Shown: positions 1 to 12,364, counted from the first letter of the stretch. The stretch is 64,000 bases of DNA from Trichosporon coremiiforme (GCA_039545355.1 BCJJ01000002.1:645956-709955); one strand, 5' to 3'. Numbers and translations: made by a program. Notes: generated by a model from the sequence alone, not told the origin.

Positions 1-3000
1 CTGCAGAAGGGAGGCGTCTGGGAAGGCGATTTGAAGGCGAACGGTGGCCTCGTGTAGAGTGTCAAAGTCCAGGTCCGTCAGGCTGGGGTGCTCGGGGTCG
101 ATACCGGGAAGAGCCAGGTTTGCAACGTCTCGGGCGACAGCGTTGGGAGGAATCATGGCGAACTTGTTAAGAAGTGGGGTCACCATCTGCTCGCGCTCGG
201 AGAAAGATTTGACTAAGGGTGCAACAGGAGGTGGGTGCTCTCCGTACTGATCGCTGATGCCGTGCGGTTCAGAGGCGGGGAGCAGGTAGTTAGGAAGACC
301 GGAGAGCATCTTGAGGGTGGTACGGCCGTAGATGGGACCACTCTGGCAACGGCGATGGTTGATATCGCGGAGTGCTCGCCAACGCTCCATGCTCTGCTGT
401 TGCTGCTTCCACTCGCGGTATTTCGCCCAGCCAGCCGGGGTCCTGGTATCGAACTTCGGAGCCTTCAGAGGTTTAGCTTCATCAGCGAAGGGCAGCTGGT
501 CACTGGCATCGAGACAGGCACGCATGCCAGCAACCCACCCAGACTCAGCCTCATGACCGGTGACACTGAGGTTCAAGGCCCTGATATCGAGCTCGTCATT
601 GGCTTCGAGCAGTCGCTTTCGGACTAGGACATCGAGGGGGGCGAAGTCGGTCGCAACGCCGCGGTCCATCGCGAAACTGGTTCGGACAGGACGGACCTCG
701 AAGAGGTCGGGGTGGTTGCACACCTTGCGGAGCTGCATCAGCGTGTTGACAACTCCGAGGTAGCCGCCACTCGTGAGAGCTTCCTTTGTCGATGCGCGGG
801 ACATGAACTCGTCGTAAAGGAAGCGCTGGCGCTTTGATAGGCGGCAGTAAACGACGTGCTCGAACTTGCCGGGAAGCTGGGTCTCGACTTCTGACTTGAG
901 ACGACGAAGGATGAACGGTCGCAGCAGGGTGTGCAGCCGGTTCACCATCTCGATGGTGTCCTCGTCCATCGCTTCACCGGACTCGACGGCCTTGTCCATG
1001 GGGTCTGGGTGTGAGCTTCTGAGATACCAGCGCCGAAGCTGACTTCACTCACTTGAGAACCATTCCATGAACTCCTTGTGATTGGCGAAGCCGACGACAG
1101 CAGTAGCGTCCGCTGTGATACCGTTCGGCATGAGGAAGTAGAGCAAACTCCACAGCTCCATCAGGTTGTTTTGCAGTGGCGTACCAGTCAGAAGCAAGCG
1201 ATGCTGTGTCTTGAAACCGAGAAGCGTTTGCCATCGCTGACTGCGGAAGTTCTTGATGTTGTGTGCCTCGTCGAGGATCATATAGCACCAGTTCTTGCGC
1301 CTGAAGATGTGCTGATCGGCGAGCACAATCTGGTAGCTGGTGATGCAGACTTGCCAGTGGTTCTCCGTGTTCCAACCTACACGCTTCTCCTTGCGCTCCT
1401 TCTGGTTGCCATAGTAGGTTAGCACCTTCATGCCTGGCAAGAACTTTTTGAACTCCATCTCCCAGTTCAGGATGACGGATGTTGGCACAATGATAAGGTG
1501 AGGACCCCAAACACCCTTATCGCATGCGAGGTGACCAAGGAGGGCGATAGTCTGGATAGTTTTACTGCCGTTAGCTGTGCCTGTGCAGCCGGGAGCTTAC
1601 CCGAGACCCATCTCGTCAGCCAGGATACCATTCATGTTGTTGGCGTAGAGTGACGCAAGCCACTCCATACCGGCCTGCTGATAGGGACGAAGAGTTCCGC
1701 GAAGCAGGAAGGGAGGCTTGAGTTTGGGAGCATTCAGATCCTCAGGCTCAAGTTTGCCCTCCTCGACTTCATCTTCGTCGTCCGTAACCTCTTCACTACT
1801 CGTGAGTGAAGGCGTAGGCTCGGGAGTCGATTCCATCTCTACATCGGACTCCTCCTTGGCCACCACTCCCTCGACTGCCTCAGGAGCCCGGTCCGAGACA
1901 ATCTGGACCTTGGGCTTCTTCGGTTTGTTGGAGATCAGAGCTTGCGGGGTGTCGGGAGGCGTCCACACTTGACGAGCGCGACGCTGACGCTTGCCCTCGA
2001 TGATCAAGCCAGGAGGTGACGAACCACGCTGCGCGAGCGCTTCGTCCGTCAGAGACATGTCGATGGGAGGTTCCGCTCCAGCAATGACATCCTGCTCTGC
2101 CGCAGGGCCAGCGTCAGTCGGTTGGAGAGCTGTGGAGTCGGAGTGTCCATTCGGCTGCGAAAGAGCACCCTGAGATCCGTTGGTGATAAGGACCTCCGCG
2201 GATGCTTCTGCCTCAACGACCTCAGCAGCGGTTGTCCCCTCATGAACGGACTTGGAAGGTTCTTGAGCTTCGGAGGCAATGTCGACCACACCCTCAACTT
2301 TGGTTTCAACTGCAGTTTCCTCGACGGCTTCTGTCAAAGCAGTTGCAGTGTACAGCACAGTCTCAGCCTTGGACTCTTCTGCAGTGGCAGCCTCTGACCC
2401 AGTGTCTTCAGCCTCCTCTGCGTCTTCAGCTTCTGCCTCGGTTCCGGGCATTGGATACCCGTAGCGCTTGAGGAGCTCCTCAATGGGCATCTTGGCATCC
2501 TTGAGCAGACCCTCATCCTCAGAATCAGCGTCCGATGCGGCGTTCTCGCCCATCTCAACATCGAACGCGGCATCCTGAGCATCACGCTCTGAGTCGGAAC
2601 CATGGAACTCGGCGTCGTTCGCATCAGGGTCGGGCGTGGAGGCGGCAGCCACTAACGAGCGACGCTGGATGCGCTTAGATCGAGGTCGCGGCGGTGGTAA
2701 GTTTTCCCCGGCTGGCTTCTCGTTCGCTGCAGACGTTGAGGGGGGCTGCTCTTCTGCCCTCGCCACGGCAGGGAGGTCGTTCTCAACAGGGTCAGACGCT
2801 GGTGTCGGCTCCGTAGCATCTGCTTTCTCCGCTCCAGCGGTGGAAACCGCTGGAGCGGAAAGAGTCTCGTTGGCAGGTATAGCAGACGGCTGAGAAGCCA
2901 GGACATCCTCAACAAGGACAAGAGACGTGTCACCTAAGGTCTGATCCCCGGCTACCTCTGGCTCAGCGTCGTCTGAGGGCGGTGCAGTAACGTCACCAGT

Positions 3001-5032
3001 TCCCTCCGAGTCTGCGTCTGCGGCGCCAACGAGTAAGCGGAGAGCATCATGCCGAGATTCGTCCTCTTCCTCGCCTTCCTCCTCGGAGTCAGACTCTTCG
3101 TCTCCGCTGCCCACATCCGAGTGATCCTCGGCAGCTTCACTGTCGGCAGCGGCCGCTTCGGCGCTGGTCTCTTTGACCGCTATATCCACATCTCCGTCCT
3201 CTTCCTCGTCGCTCTCCTCAGCCGCGGAGACTTCATCGGTAGCGTCGGAGTCTTCGGAATCCGATTCGTACTCCTCTCCACCGCCCATCATGTGATCGCG
3301 TTGTCCTTCGAGAAGTCCCGTGCTGCGTTGGAGCATATTCTGAAGGTGTTCCTTGCCGAGGCGGTCTTGCTCAAGCTTCTCCTGTGCTGCAATTTTGGCG
3401 CGAACGATCTGTTGTCAGCTACACAACATTATGCGAACTTGCCTTGACAGCGAGACCCCAGCGCTTGCGCAGGCTCTTGACCATCTCCTTCGCCTTGCGC
3501 TTGCGCTCCTTCTCCTGTGCTTGACGCTCGCGCTCGTCTTTGTTCTGGATGTGCTCCCAGTACAGCTGAATGCCACGTGCAATGCGCTTACACACCTGCG
3601 GCTTCATCTTGGCCTCGTAGATCATCGCGTTGCGCACCTGCACCATGTGAGACATGAGGCTGTCTTGGAAATCGGTCGCGCGCGGCGGTGGTCCGACGGG
3701 CGCCTTCTTCTGGTGACTTCGATCGCGGACCTTGGTTTCAGGCCCCTCGTCTTCCTCGTCCAGCAAACGCAGCAAACGTCCCTGGTGTTGCAGCCAGTTG
3801 GCGCGGTTTCGCAGCCAGCCGGCTCGTAAGGCGGCTTGCTCGAGGAACTGCATAGTCGTCGGCGGGCCAGTGTCCTCGATGTGGATATACGACTCGAGGA
3901 TCTTGGAGATGTCACCATCATACTGCGGCTTGGTGAGGGGTCGCTGGTTGGGGTCGGTGTAGATGATGCGGGAAGGACCACGTCGCCGCCACTTTGGTCG
4001 CTCGGGGGGCGGAGGGAAGGGCAGATGAGCGAGAGACGGAAGGACGACCGGTTCCGGCTCTGGCTCTGGTGTTGGCGACTTCGCTGGTGTCTGAGCAGGC
4101 GACGAGGAACGCGGAGAGGCAGTCGCACTGGGTTCCGACTTGCGTAATGTGCGCACCTTCTTCACTGGCAGGTTGGGCATCGACTGTCTGCCTCGCTTCT
4201 TCCCTTTCAGTATCGGCTGCTCCTCCGGCTCGGTAGAGAGTTCTGTCTCAGGCTCGATGTGCATCGTCGCTCGCCGTCCTTTCTTTGCCTTGCCTTTCGC
4301 AGTCGTCTTGGAAGCTGGTGTCGGGGCGCGGCTGGATTCAGCCTCTGACTCAGGCTCAGCGGTCGCAGACGGGGCAGACTTGCGGCCCTTGCCCTTCGCT
4401 GGAGCGGCGGGAGCTGGTGTCGCCGGCTCCGGCTCGGGCTCCGGCTCAGGAGCAATCTTCGCTTTCCCTTTACCTTTTGGCGTCGACTTCGCAATTGCTG
4501 TCACGTTGCCGACCATGTTGGACTTCTGTTGCAGCTGCCTTCGTGTCGTCCTAGCGCGCCCGAACGCCTGAGCAGGTTGGACACCGGGGATGATCGAGTT
4601 CGGAATCAGGCTGAGCAGGTCATAGTCTCTATTCTTGTACTGATCGCTGTCAGCTTTCAACGCGGAGCAACAGCTTACCTCCAGAAAAACGGGTGAGTTG
4701 TCGTTCTTGGCGTCCTCCGGGTCCCATCCCTCGAGGATGCTGACGTATCGCTCGAGGTGGAACTTCTCTTTGACGGCCATATCGTGTTCCTCGACAACGA
4801 TGCGGAGAAGAGCCTCCTTTTCGTGGATCAACTCCTCGCGGCGCGCTGCCATGCCTTCAGGCCCAAGCTTCCAGGTCGCGCGCTCCATCTCGTCCTGGCT
4901 GACGGCACGGCTGCTAGCGCGCGCAGAGCGCTTATCGGCGTACGATACATCGCTGGTGCGGTTGCGCAAAGCCCTTCCGCGCGATGGGCCAGCGGCACTC
5001 GGACCCTCCTGGCCCGCTGCATCGTGGTCCAT
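1..5032 (-). CDS. swr1: SWR1 chromatin-remodelling ATPase, 3' end cut by window edge
   Basis: Catalytic Swi2/Snf2 ATPase of the SWR1 complex, which replaces nucleosomal H2A with H2A.Z. It starts at the ATG at 5032 and runs off base 1, so the second helicase lobe is not visible. I read five exons: 5032-4679, 4639-3443, 3408-1601, 1564-1053 and 1004 to the edge. An HSA domain sits at about residues 430-530, across the 3443/3408 junction. A long acidic spacer follows. The ATPase shows DEMGLGKT at about 1115-1122 (split by intron 1565-1600), DEAH at about 1218 and LLTGTPLQN, then [15 protein letters not shown] and the start of the long insertion typical of SWR1/INO80 proteins. Intron 3409-3442 begins GC rather than GT; splicing it joins VK to [10 protein letters not shown], as the family requires. 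Intron 4640-4678 is 39 nt, in frame and stop-free. INO80 is the alternative, but HSA order and spacer favour SWR1. Confidence 0.93.
3409..3442 (-). other. 34-nt GC-AG intron in swr1
   Basis: On the minus strand the donor reads AAG|GCAAGT and the acceptor ACAACAG, with a TAGCTGAC branch region just upstream. Unspliced reading hits a stop within the intron. Removing it restores the conserved post-HSA helix. GC donors with an otherwise perfect AAG|GCAAGT context are the known minor class of U2 introns. Confidence 0.8.
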
Positions 5033-5360
5033 GGTGGCACGAGGGCTGTTGCTTCAGCTTGAGTTTTGGACGACCTCAACTTACAGGTGTTGACACTGAC
5101 GCGCCTAGGCGAGTCCTAGGGCGACATGGAGTCGATGCAGCGGAACGGTTCAAATTCGGGCAGGCGGTTCGCGTACAGGTTCCTGGTCACGGAGAATGGG
5201 CGATTTCGGGGGAAAAGCGAGGTGGGTGCGTGAACGATGGAAATGCAGGGCAGTGGATTGAGTGAGTTGTCGTTGGAAGCGGCTGGGGTGGATCTGGGCC
5301 AGGATAATCCCGCATGGCGAAAGGACATGGCAGCGTGCCTGACGCCGCCCCTTGTTGACA

Positions 5361-6607
5361 ATGACGTTGGAGGGTGCAGCCGATGACCTGGCTCATGTAG
5401 ACATTTCCTCACCTCCGCCGCACCCTCGATCGGCCACCACAAGCATGCAGGGCCCACAAACTGTCACTGCTCTGAGTCTCCTGTCCATGGACCCGTCACC
5501 GACAGTTGCTGCGTCTGCGCAGCAGGCTGCGCGGACGAAACATGGCCTCGTCAATGTCACGCGACTGGTGCGGGCGCTGGAAAGGATGGACCAGGAGGAA
5601 GAGGACATGAGCTGGCTCGAGGTCCAGAAGACTTGGGAGGTGAGCCGCCCGGGTGTTGAGCTCAACTGACAAAACAGACTGTGCTGTATGCCCGAGCACT
5701 CCTACAAGCCTTACGTGACTGGAATGAACAGTGAGCTCGGTGCTGTCCATAGTGAAGCTGACACCAGAGCATCCACGACAGCAGCTACTTTGGATGACCT
5801 GGAGCGCATCCTTGCCCGCGTTGAGGTGCAAGTACAGGATTCCGCAAGGGTAATCTCATTTCACGTCGACCATAGCTGACAGCAGCACGTTTCTGCGCCT
5901 GCTCCGCCGTCCTCGCTGCCGTTCATCCAGCTCCCGACACCACCAGAGGAGGCTGCCCCCGAGGACCTGCTGGAGGCTCACGTGCCGACGAAGCTGGAAA
6001 TGGAGCCCATGGATCTGGAAATCCCCATGGCTGCGCCATCAGCTGCGCCAGCAGCAGTCGTGTCACCGACAATGTCGAAGGCATTCAACATGACAGACTA
6101 CTTTGCGCGGCGCGAGCAGGAGTCAAAGCATGGTGGTGATGCCGGTTTGCTCCCGCTGAAACCGAAGGTGGCGAAGGACCCGATGGACAAGGAAGGTATG
6201 CGGCAACGCCTGCTCGCCGGTGCAAACTCGAAGGGTATGGGCGCACGTGAGCTCCAGGAGGAGCTGAGTGGGCAGCTCGCTGGTGTAAGCTTTCGAAATC
6301 TCATTCATAAGCTGACATGAACAGATGTCACACCAACTGAAACTGAACGCACTCCAGTTCAGCAGCAGCCTCGAGAACGAGAAGAGCCTCCTGCAGAACT
6401 CGCAGGATGTCCTCGAACGTGAGCTAACCGCTGCCGGATGCGAAGAAGCTGACCCTCGCAGAGAACTTGGACGGCACGCTCAAGTCCAAGGGCAACCTCG
6501 ATCAGGTGTCACGCAAGGGACGCAGCACGACATGTATGCAGCTTGGCATCATGGTCACTGTGTTCATCATCTTTGTCTGGACATACATGCTTATCAGGTT
6601 TACATAG
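5361..6607 (+). CDS. use1: Use1-type ER SNARE
   Basis: Tail-anchored Qc-type SNARE of the Golgi-to-ER fusion machinery. Six exons: 5361-5639, 5678-5730, 5768-5831, 5886-6284, 6325-6418 and 6462-6607, giving about 344 residues; every junction keeps frame. The N-terminal part has the VNVTRLVRALERM helix and LEVQKTWETVLYARALLQAL, typical of Use1. The middle is Pro/Ala-rich. A SNARE-like amphipathic stretch (HQLKLNALQFSSSLENEKS) follows, with the usual DxxxxQVSRKGR linker. It ends with one hydrophobic anchor, LGIMVTVFIIFVWTYMLI, then four residues, as expected for a tail anchor. The ATG at 5361 is the first in frame; ATGs at 5445 and 5484 are alternatives, since conservation begins only after 5530. 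Divergent from swr1 over about 330 bp. Confidence 0.82.
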
Positions 6608-6698
6608 TGCACACCCATTATGCTTACTTCATGTCATCTCTTGCAGCAAGCAGCATACAGTCGATACTGACATTAAGTTCTATAATTTCTAAGCTATC

Positions 6699-6998
6699 CT
6701 AAAGCTTGAGGCTGAACTTGGACATGGCCCTCAGGCAGGGACTGGTGCAGTAGAAGATGAAGGGAATGGGGGTGAGGAAAAGGGCCAGGAAGGTGAGGGC
6801 GGCCATAGCCCATGTACCCTGGTATCCAAGATTGTGCACCATTCCGGTGGTGAAGAGGGGGAAAGCGCCGCCAAAGACGCTCCGGAGGAGAGTGTTGGCT
6901 GTGATGGCTGATTCCGCAAAGCTGCGGTACATGTCGATGAGGACGGCAATGCTGCACTCGACCGTCTCAATCACTCCGCGTCTGATTCGCTGTTGGCG
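6699..6998 (-). pseudogene. C-terminal remnant of an MFS transporter
   Basis: An open frame of about 100 codons reads like the last two membrane spans of a DHA1-type drug/polyamine transporter: LIDMYRSFAESAITANTLLR, FGGAFPLFTT, then a hydrophobic stretch with LFLTPIPFIFYC, ending in a basic MSKFSLKL tail. The frame is closed by a stop at 6999-7001. The DNA beyond it, up to the NDUFS8 start at 7246, shows no further transporter sequence in any frame I tried. A family member has about 500 residues, so at least four fifths is missing. There is no convincing ATG or donor. I read it as a truncated relic between two intact genes; a short expressed product cannot be excluded. Confidence 0.65.
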
Positions 6999-7245
6999 TT
7001 AAGCACTAACCTGCAGGGTGTGGTGTGCCTGGGGAGCGCTTCGCTTTGGCAGGCTCCTGACTGGCTTTTGCCCATTTTACGTAACAGGTATGGAGGGGGA
7101 GCCACACTCCGCGGGTTCCATAATTCCGCCGTTGTGACCTCTGGCAGCGAGCGTACCGCTGCTCCCTACCCCCCACCGGTGCGCTGGTGATTCACGACGA
7201 GCACAACGAGCTCAAGGTCGTAGACGTTTAAGCCCCCAAAACAAC

Positions 7246-8586
7246 ATGTCCCGCCCCCTCGCGCGCCTCGGTCTGACGGCGCCGCGCCTCGCCGCCCGCG
7301 TTACGCCGATGGGCGCCCGCGCCTTCTCCGCCTCGACCACCCACCGCATGGCCGCCCCGCAAGAGAAGAACGACTACAGCAACGGCCCCTCGGCCATCGA
7401 CAAGGCCGCGCAGATGTTCTTCTTCACTGAGATCGTTCGTGGTGAGTAGACTACGAAGGCCGTCGGCCTGAGGTCAGGCTGGACACGATGAACAGGAGGG
7501 GACGGCGGTGATAGTGAGATGGGCGGGAGACGGAGGGTTCGGTACGGAGTCGGAGTTGAAGTGATATGACGCGCGGCGAGTCTGTTCCTCTGTCCAGTGT
7601 TTCTTCGCAACAGTGATGCTTGTGTTCAGAACGCTGCGCATCACGGCCGCGCCGAGCACACAGTCGGTTGAGGACGTCCTCTCGACGTAAGCCCACGTCA
7701 ACACCGGACCCAAGTCAACTCCGCCTTCCGGCCCTGCTCCGGCGACCTCTTCGCAACTTTCCCTTCGTATCCTCTCCACTCTCTTCCTCCCGCAATTACT
7801 CCGGTCCCATGGCGCCAGCTACGAATCCCACGGAGCATCAGCTGACAATCCAGGTGGATGGATCGTGCTCGAGCAGTTCTTCCGTGATCCCTACACGATC
7901 ATGTACCCTTTCGAGAAGGGTCCGCTTTCGCCGCGTTTCCGCGGCGAGCACGCCCTCCGCCGGTACCCTAACGGCGAGGAGCGCTGTATTGGTGAGTAAT
8001 CTCAGCGCAGCGAGCGAGGCGAGCGTGTCGGCATCCGGCTACACTCCAATCCTAGTCAATGATGCGCCTCGTCAAGTCGAGCAACGTCGTGAGGTGCGCA
8101 CCCTTCCGATTGCTGTCTTTGCGCAGAGGCAGCTGGACTGGGACGGAGAGTGGCGAATAGCAGACTTGGGCGCGGATAAGGAGTCCTCCGGAATGAAGTC
8201 CGTTCTCGACCCACGGACTACAGACTATGTCAGGCTCCGTGTCGGCTCGCCGAGCTGCCTGCGCTTGGCCTTCGGCTTCGCTAATGTCAGCCTGCAAGCT
8301 TTGCGAGGCCATCTGTCCCGCGCAGGCGATCACGATCGAGTCGGAGGCGCGCCTGGACGGCTCTCGCCGCACGACCAAGTACGACATCGACATGACCAAG
8401 TGCATCTACTGCGGGTTCTGCCAGGAGGCGTGCCCCGTCGACGCCATTGTCGAGACGCAGAACTACGAGTACGCGACCGAGACGCGCGAGGAGCTCCTGT
8501 ACAACAAGGAGAAGCTCCTCTCCAACGGCGACAAGGCCGAGGCCGAGATCGCGGCCAACCTCCAGTCCGACCACTTCTACAGGTAG
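7246..8586 (+). CDS. NADH:ubiquinone oxidoreductase 23-kDa Fe-S subunit (NDUFS8/TYKY)
   Basis: Peripheral-arm subunit of mitochondrial complex I carrying clusters N6a and N6b. Exons 7246-7441, 7854-7991 and 8291-8586 encode 209 residues. The first about 40 residues are Arg/Ala/Ser-rich, like a mitochondrial presequence. The core reads [20 protein letters not shown], then two 4Fe-4S motifs, [12 protein letters not shown] and [12 protein letters not shown], all eight cysteines present; the end ([13 protein letters not shown]) matches the family. The splice between CI and ACKLC falls inside the first cluster motif. The two introns are 412 and 299 nt, far longer than the local norm, and partly open in frame. 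The gene starts about 250 bp from the transporter remnant. Confidence 0.95.
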
Positions 8587-8818
8587 ACTAATAGGAAAAA
8601 CGATGTAACAGACTTATAGCAATGCATTCATTTAAACGGTACGAGTACGAGGGCTAACTAGGGGTCAATGAGATGAGAAATGATTGTACTTGTGGAGTTT
8701 GTGACTTGGCTAGTGGTGGTCGTCGTCCTATACACGGCTGACATGGGATGGTAGATGGGAAATAGATTGAATGCGTGCTGTAGTTGGCTATTCTCTCTAG
8801 TGTCTCTAGCGTCTTTGT

Positions 8819-11800
8819 CTACATCTTGGACGGACAGAGGGGCTCGAGGGGGAGCTGGGCCTTGTTAAGGTCGAGCTGGCTCTTGAAGCGGTTGACATTG
8901 TCGATGAAGACGTTTGACTTCTTGAGCGCAGTGCTGTCGTCGGGCTCAGGGACGCCCTTGAGGTCGTCGAGGAACTTGCGGAGCTTGTCCTTGTTCTCCT
9001 CGGTTGCGGCGTTGCGCTCGATGAGCGAATGGCCAAACTTGCGTACCGTTTCGAGGTCGGGCTTGCTCTCGATCAGGGCGCGCACCTCATCCTCGTCCGC
9101 GATAATGCCTGCGTGTGTGAATTGCACAATGATCTGCGGCAGGGTGCTGATGTCGAACTGTGCGCTCGGGCGCACCTGGCTCTTCAGGTGCATGCTGAGC
9201 TTCCTGCGCGAGTCGCTCGCGGGATTCACCGCCTCGTCAAACATGGCCACGACGTCGTCCTTGGTCAGCTTGCGCAGCGTCGCAATGTCCGTCTGCTGCT
9301 TGCCGAACTCGTAGTCGCGCGACACCATGTGGCGCCAGAATCGCCGCGTCTCGCCAGACAGGTGCTTCGGTTGCTCGAGCTTCTTGTCGATCAGCGCCTG
9401 GCGGTGTCGGTCAAACTCGGCGTCCGACAGGTTCACGAGCGTGTCCCGGAACGACGTCAGGAAGGCCTCGATACGTCCTTCGACGTACGCCGGCGTCTTC
9501 TCAGACTGCACAAGCACGCGGATGCCCATAGGTGTGCCCGCCAGACTGACAATGTAGCCGAGCTGCTCCTTGGTGCGGAGCACGTTGAACGCGGGCTCGC
9601 TCGCGATCTGCGAGAACAGCGCGACCTTCATGCGCGACACCGGGTCAGTCTTGTCGCACGCGTACACCCAGTACACGACGCACGAGTTGGTCTCGACCGG
9701 GTTCTTCACCGGACGCTCCCAGATGTGCTCCGAGTCTGAGAGTCAGCAGTCACACAAACAAGGTAACTTACTGGGAGGGAGGAGGAGCTCGCGGTAGCGG
9801 CGCTTCTCGGCGGGCGCGAGGGCGCGCGGCTGGATGATCCGCTCGAGCATGTCCTGGATCTTCTTAGCCCCGACGGCGTCGAGGCTGCCGTGAACAAGAG
9901 TCTCGAAGTACATGCGCTTGAAGACCTCCTGGCCAAACGCCTTGACGTCCTCGAGCGTGATGTCTAAATGTCAGATATATGTTGCACCTGGCTGCAAACT
10001 CACGCTCAGCCTCCTCGATGCGCTCCTCGTGCGTCCAGACGTTGGGCGTCATGACGTACGAGTGGTAAAAGTGCGCGACGTGGTACGGGTCCGAGAGGGC
10101 AAAGTTGCGCCACATGAGCATGTTGCGGTCGACGATGCGCTTGAAACGCTCAAGGTCGAGATCGAACTGGAGGAACTTGGTCACCATCTTCTCGAGCAGG
10201 AGCGGCAGCTTGTCCGTGAAGCCGCTGATCGCGATCGTGAACGAGTCAGCCTGGTAGTACATGCCGAAGGAGAGGTCGGCAAGCTCGGCGTCGTACGTGT
10301 CCTCGTTGTTCGAGTCGGTGAACAGGTCGGACAGGAGGCGGGCCATGACCGCGTTCCGCGGCGTGATGTTGAGCAGCGGCGAGAACAGCTCGACGTACAC
10401 GACCGATCGGGGGAGGAAGAAGCGGTCGTCCTGCTTGTACCACAAGCGCGAGATCTCGGTGTCGCGCAGCAGCTCGGGCCGGATAGCCGGCTCGTCGACC
10501 TCGACCTTGTTCACGTCAAGGTTCTCGGGGATGAACTCGTTCGGACCGGGGAGGAAGAGCTCGGGGATCGGCTTGCCCGTCTTGGCCTCCTCGAGGAACT
10601 CCTGCGACAGGCGCTCCTGGTGGTACTCGGTGCCGTAGATCTTCTCCGACTGGTCGAAGGTAAACGAGACATCCTTCGGGAGCTCTTGCGTCACAACCGT
10701 GAGCATGGCCTGCATGGGGTCGAGCAGCTGGCACGACTTGGCGATGATCTCCGGGTCCCACTCGCCGAGCAGCCACTGCGCGCTGACAATCTCGTCACGC
10801 GGGTAGGGGTCCTGCATGTAGCCACTGAGACGTGTAACGTAGTCTCTAACCCGGCCACGCTCGGCGAACGTGTAGCTGATGTCGGCAATCTTGGCCATCT
10901 CCTCGAACGCAATCTTGGACGGCTCCGTCGTGCGCAGCAGAGTCATGTACTTGAACACGACCATGGCGACATCCCTCCAGTGCGTGAGTCCGTCGGGGGT
11001 AAGCTCAATGTTGATCTTGAAGAAGCCGAAGCCAGGAACCTCGTGCGAGGGACCAGCGCGGAGCATGTTGACCCATCCCTTCTTCTTGAGGTACGACAGG
11101 AGCGAGCCGCGGCCCTCGTGTCCGATGAAGTGAGCGAGGAAATTGAGTGGCTTGGTTCCCTTGTACTGGTTCAGGTCGGGCGTCGGGAGGGAGATCTCGA
11201 GTGCGCGAACCTCGCGAACGGGCTTGACAAAGTTGACAACCTGCGGATCCGATCAGCACGACCTAAACAGAAGGACACTCACGCCACGCTGCTCCGGCCC
11301 GAACGGGTGGTCCGGGAAGGAGACGTACACGCCCTCGGGACCGGTGAGCGGTCGTCCCTCGGTGCGAACGGGCACCTTGTCGAAGCGCTCGCGGACCCAC
11401 TTCTCGAGAGTGTCGAGGTCCTCACGACCGGCGACAGCTAGCTTCATGCGTCGCGCACAGTACTCCTTCTCCCACCACTCAATCAGCTGCTGGCGTGGAT
11501 CCCGTCCATCGGCGCGGGGCTGCTCCCACAGCGTCTCCAGGTTCCCAGTACCGAACTTGCCGTAGACGTGCCCCGGCTTGGACAGGGACTTCTCGAGCTG
11601 GAAGAAGCGCTGCGATGTCAGCTAAGCTGTAAGGTATGAGAGCTTACCCAGAGGTCGCCCTGAATGTTCTTCTTGTGCTCCGAGTTGACGGCCTTGATCT
11701 CGCGCTCGGTACAGTCCTCGGCGAACAGCGGCTCGTAGAAGAAGCCCGAGAAGCGGTCGAGAGCGCCCTCCAGGGCATCGGGCGCAACGTCAAAGTAATA

Positions 11801-12364
11801 GTTCGTCGACGTCATGGCCGTCCAGGCGTTGGAATGTCCGTTGTGCGCGTTCAGGTAGGACGAGTACTCGTTCTCCGAGGGGTACTGTCGTGTGAGCGGT
11901 GCAACTCAGCGTCTGCTTCAGTCTCGCTTCTGCCCACCTTTTTCGTGCCCATGAACATGAGGTGCTCGCTGTCTGTCAGTTACCAAAACCCGCAATCTAG
12001 CTTACCAGAAGTGCGCGCAGCCGGCAAGGTTGTCCGGATCAGAGAGGTGGCCGACGCCAACGTCCATCGAGGCGGCGGCCTTGTCCGCCTTGGGGTCCGA
12101 GACAATGATGACCTCGAGCCCATTCGGGAGGACGACGTATCGGTGCGGCCTGTCCTCTGTCGGGGGGAGCTTGAGCTCGACCGGCCCATCGGCCTGGGGG
12201 ATGGGTGGCGGGGGGGGGAACTCTGGCGGGGTGATCGTCATGATCGGGCTGGGGTTCGAGGAGAACGCGGGGGGCGAGATGAAGCCGTTGTTGCCGTCGC
12301 GCCTGTAGACGAATGCGATGAGCACTACTGCGAGGGAGGCAAGGAGCCAGGTAGAGCGAGCCAT
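8819..12364 (-). CDS. Insulysin-type M16 metalloprotease (Ste23/IDE-like)
   Basis: Large zinc endopeptidase that degrades small peptides; in yeast the homologue Ste23 processes a-factor. Seven exons: 12364-12006, 11968-11938, 11884-11648, 11609-11283, 11240-10004, 9963-9772 and 9735-8819, 1099 residues. The inverted zinc motif HFCEH (118-122) is created only by splicing across 11969-12005, and the downstream glutamate region reads EREIKAVNSEHKKN. The FFKINIELTPDGL and LGYIVSL segments match the IDE fold, so all four M16 domains seem present. Unlike many insulysins it begins with a hydrophobic signal-anchor-like segment (TWLLASLAVVLIAFVY, residues 4-20) and a Pro-rich linker, which suggests a membrane-tethered or secreted form (inference). 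A 31-nt exon 2 is notable. A GTATGT...CTTCAG pair upstream (about 12397-12442) may be a 5'UTR intron. Confidence 0.92.

Noticed and set aside
7620..8591. A 323-codon frame running through NDUFS8 introns
   Set aside because: It reads the introns and shifts out of the Fe-S motifs; the three-exon model restores all eight cluster cysteines.
9912..11441. Long plus-strand frame of 509 codons opposite the M16 gene
   Set aside because: It is the antisense shadow of a large GC-rich coding exon; composition (Arg/Leu/Val/Glu-rich) and lack of motifs match this, and the minus strand has clear family identity.
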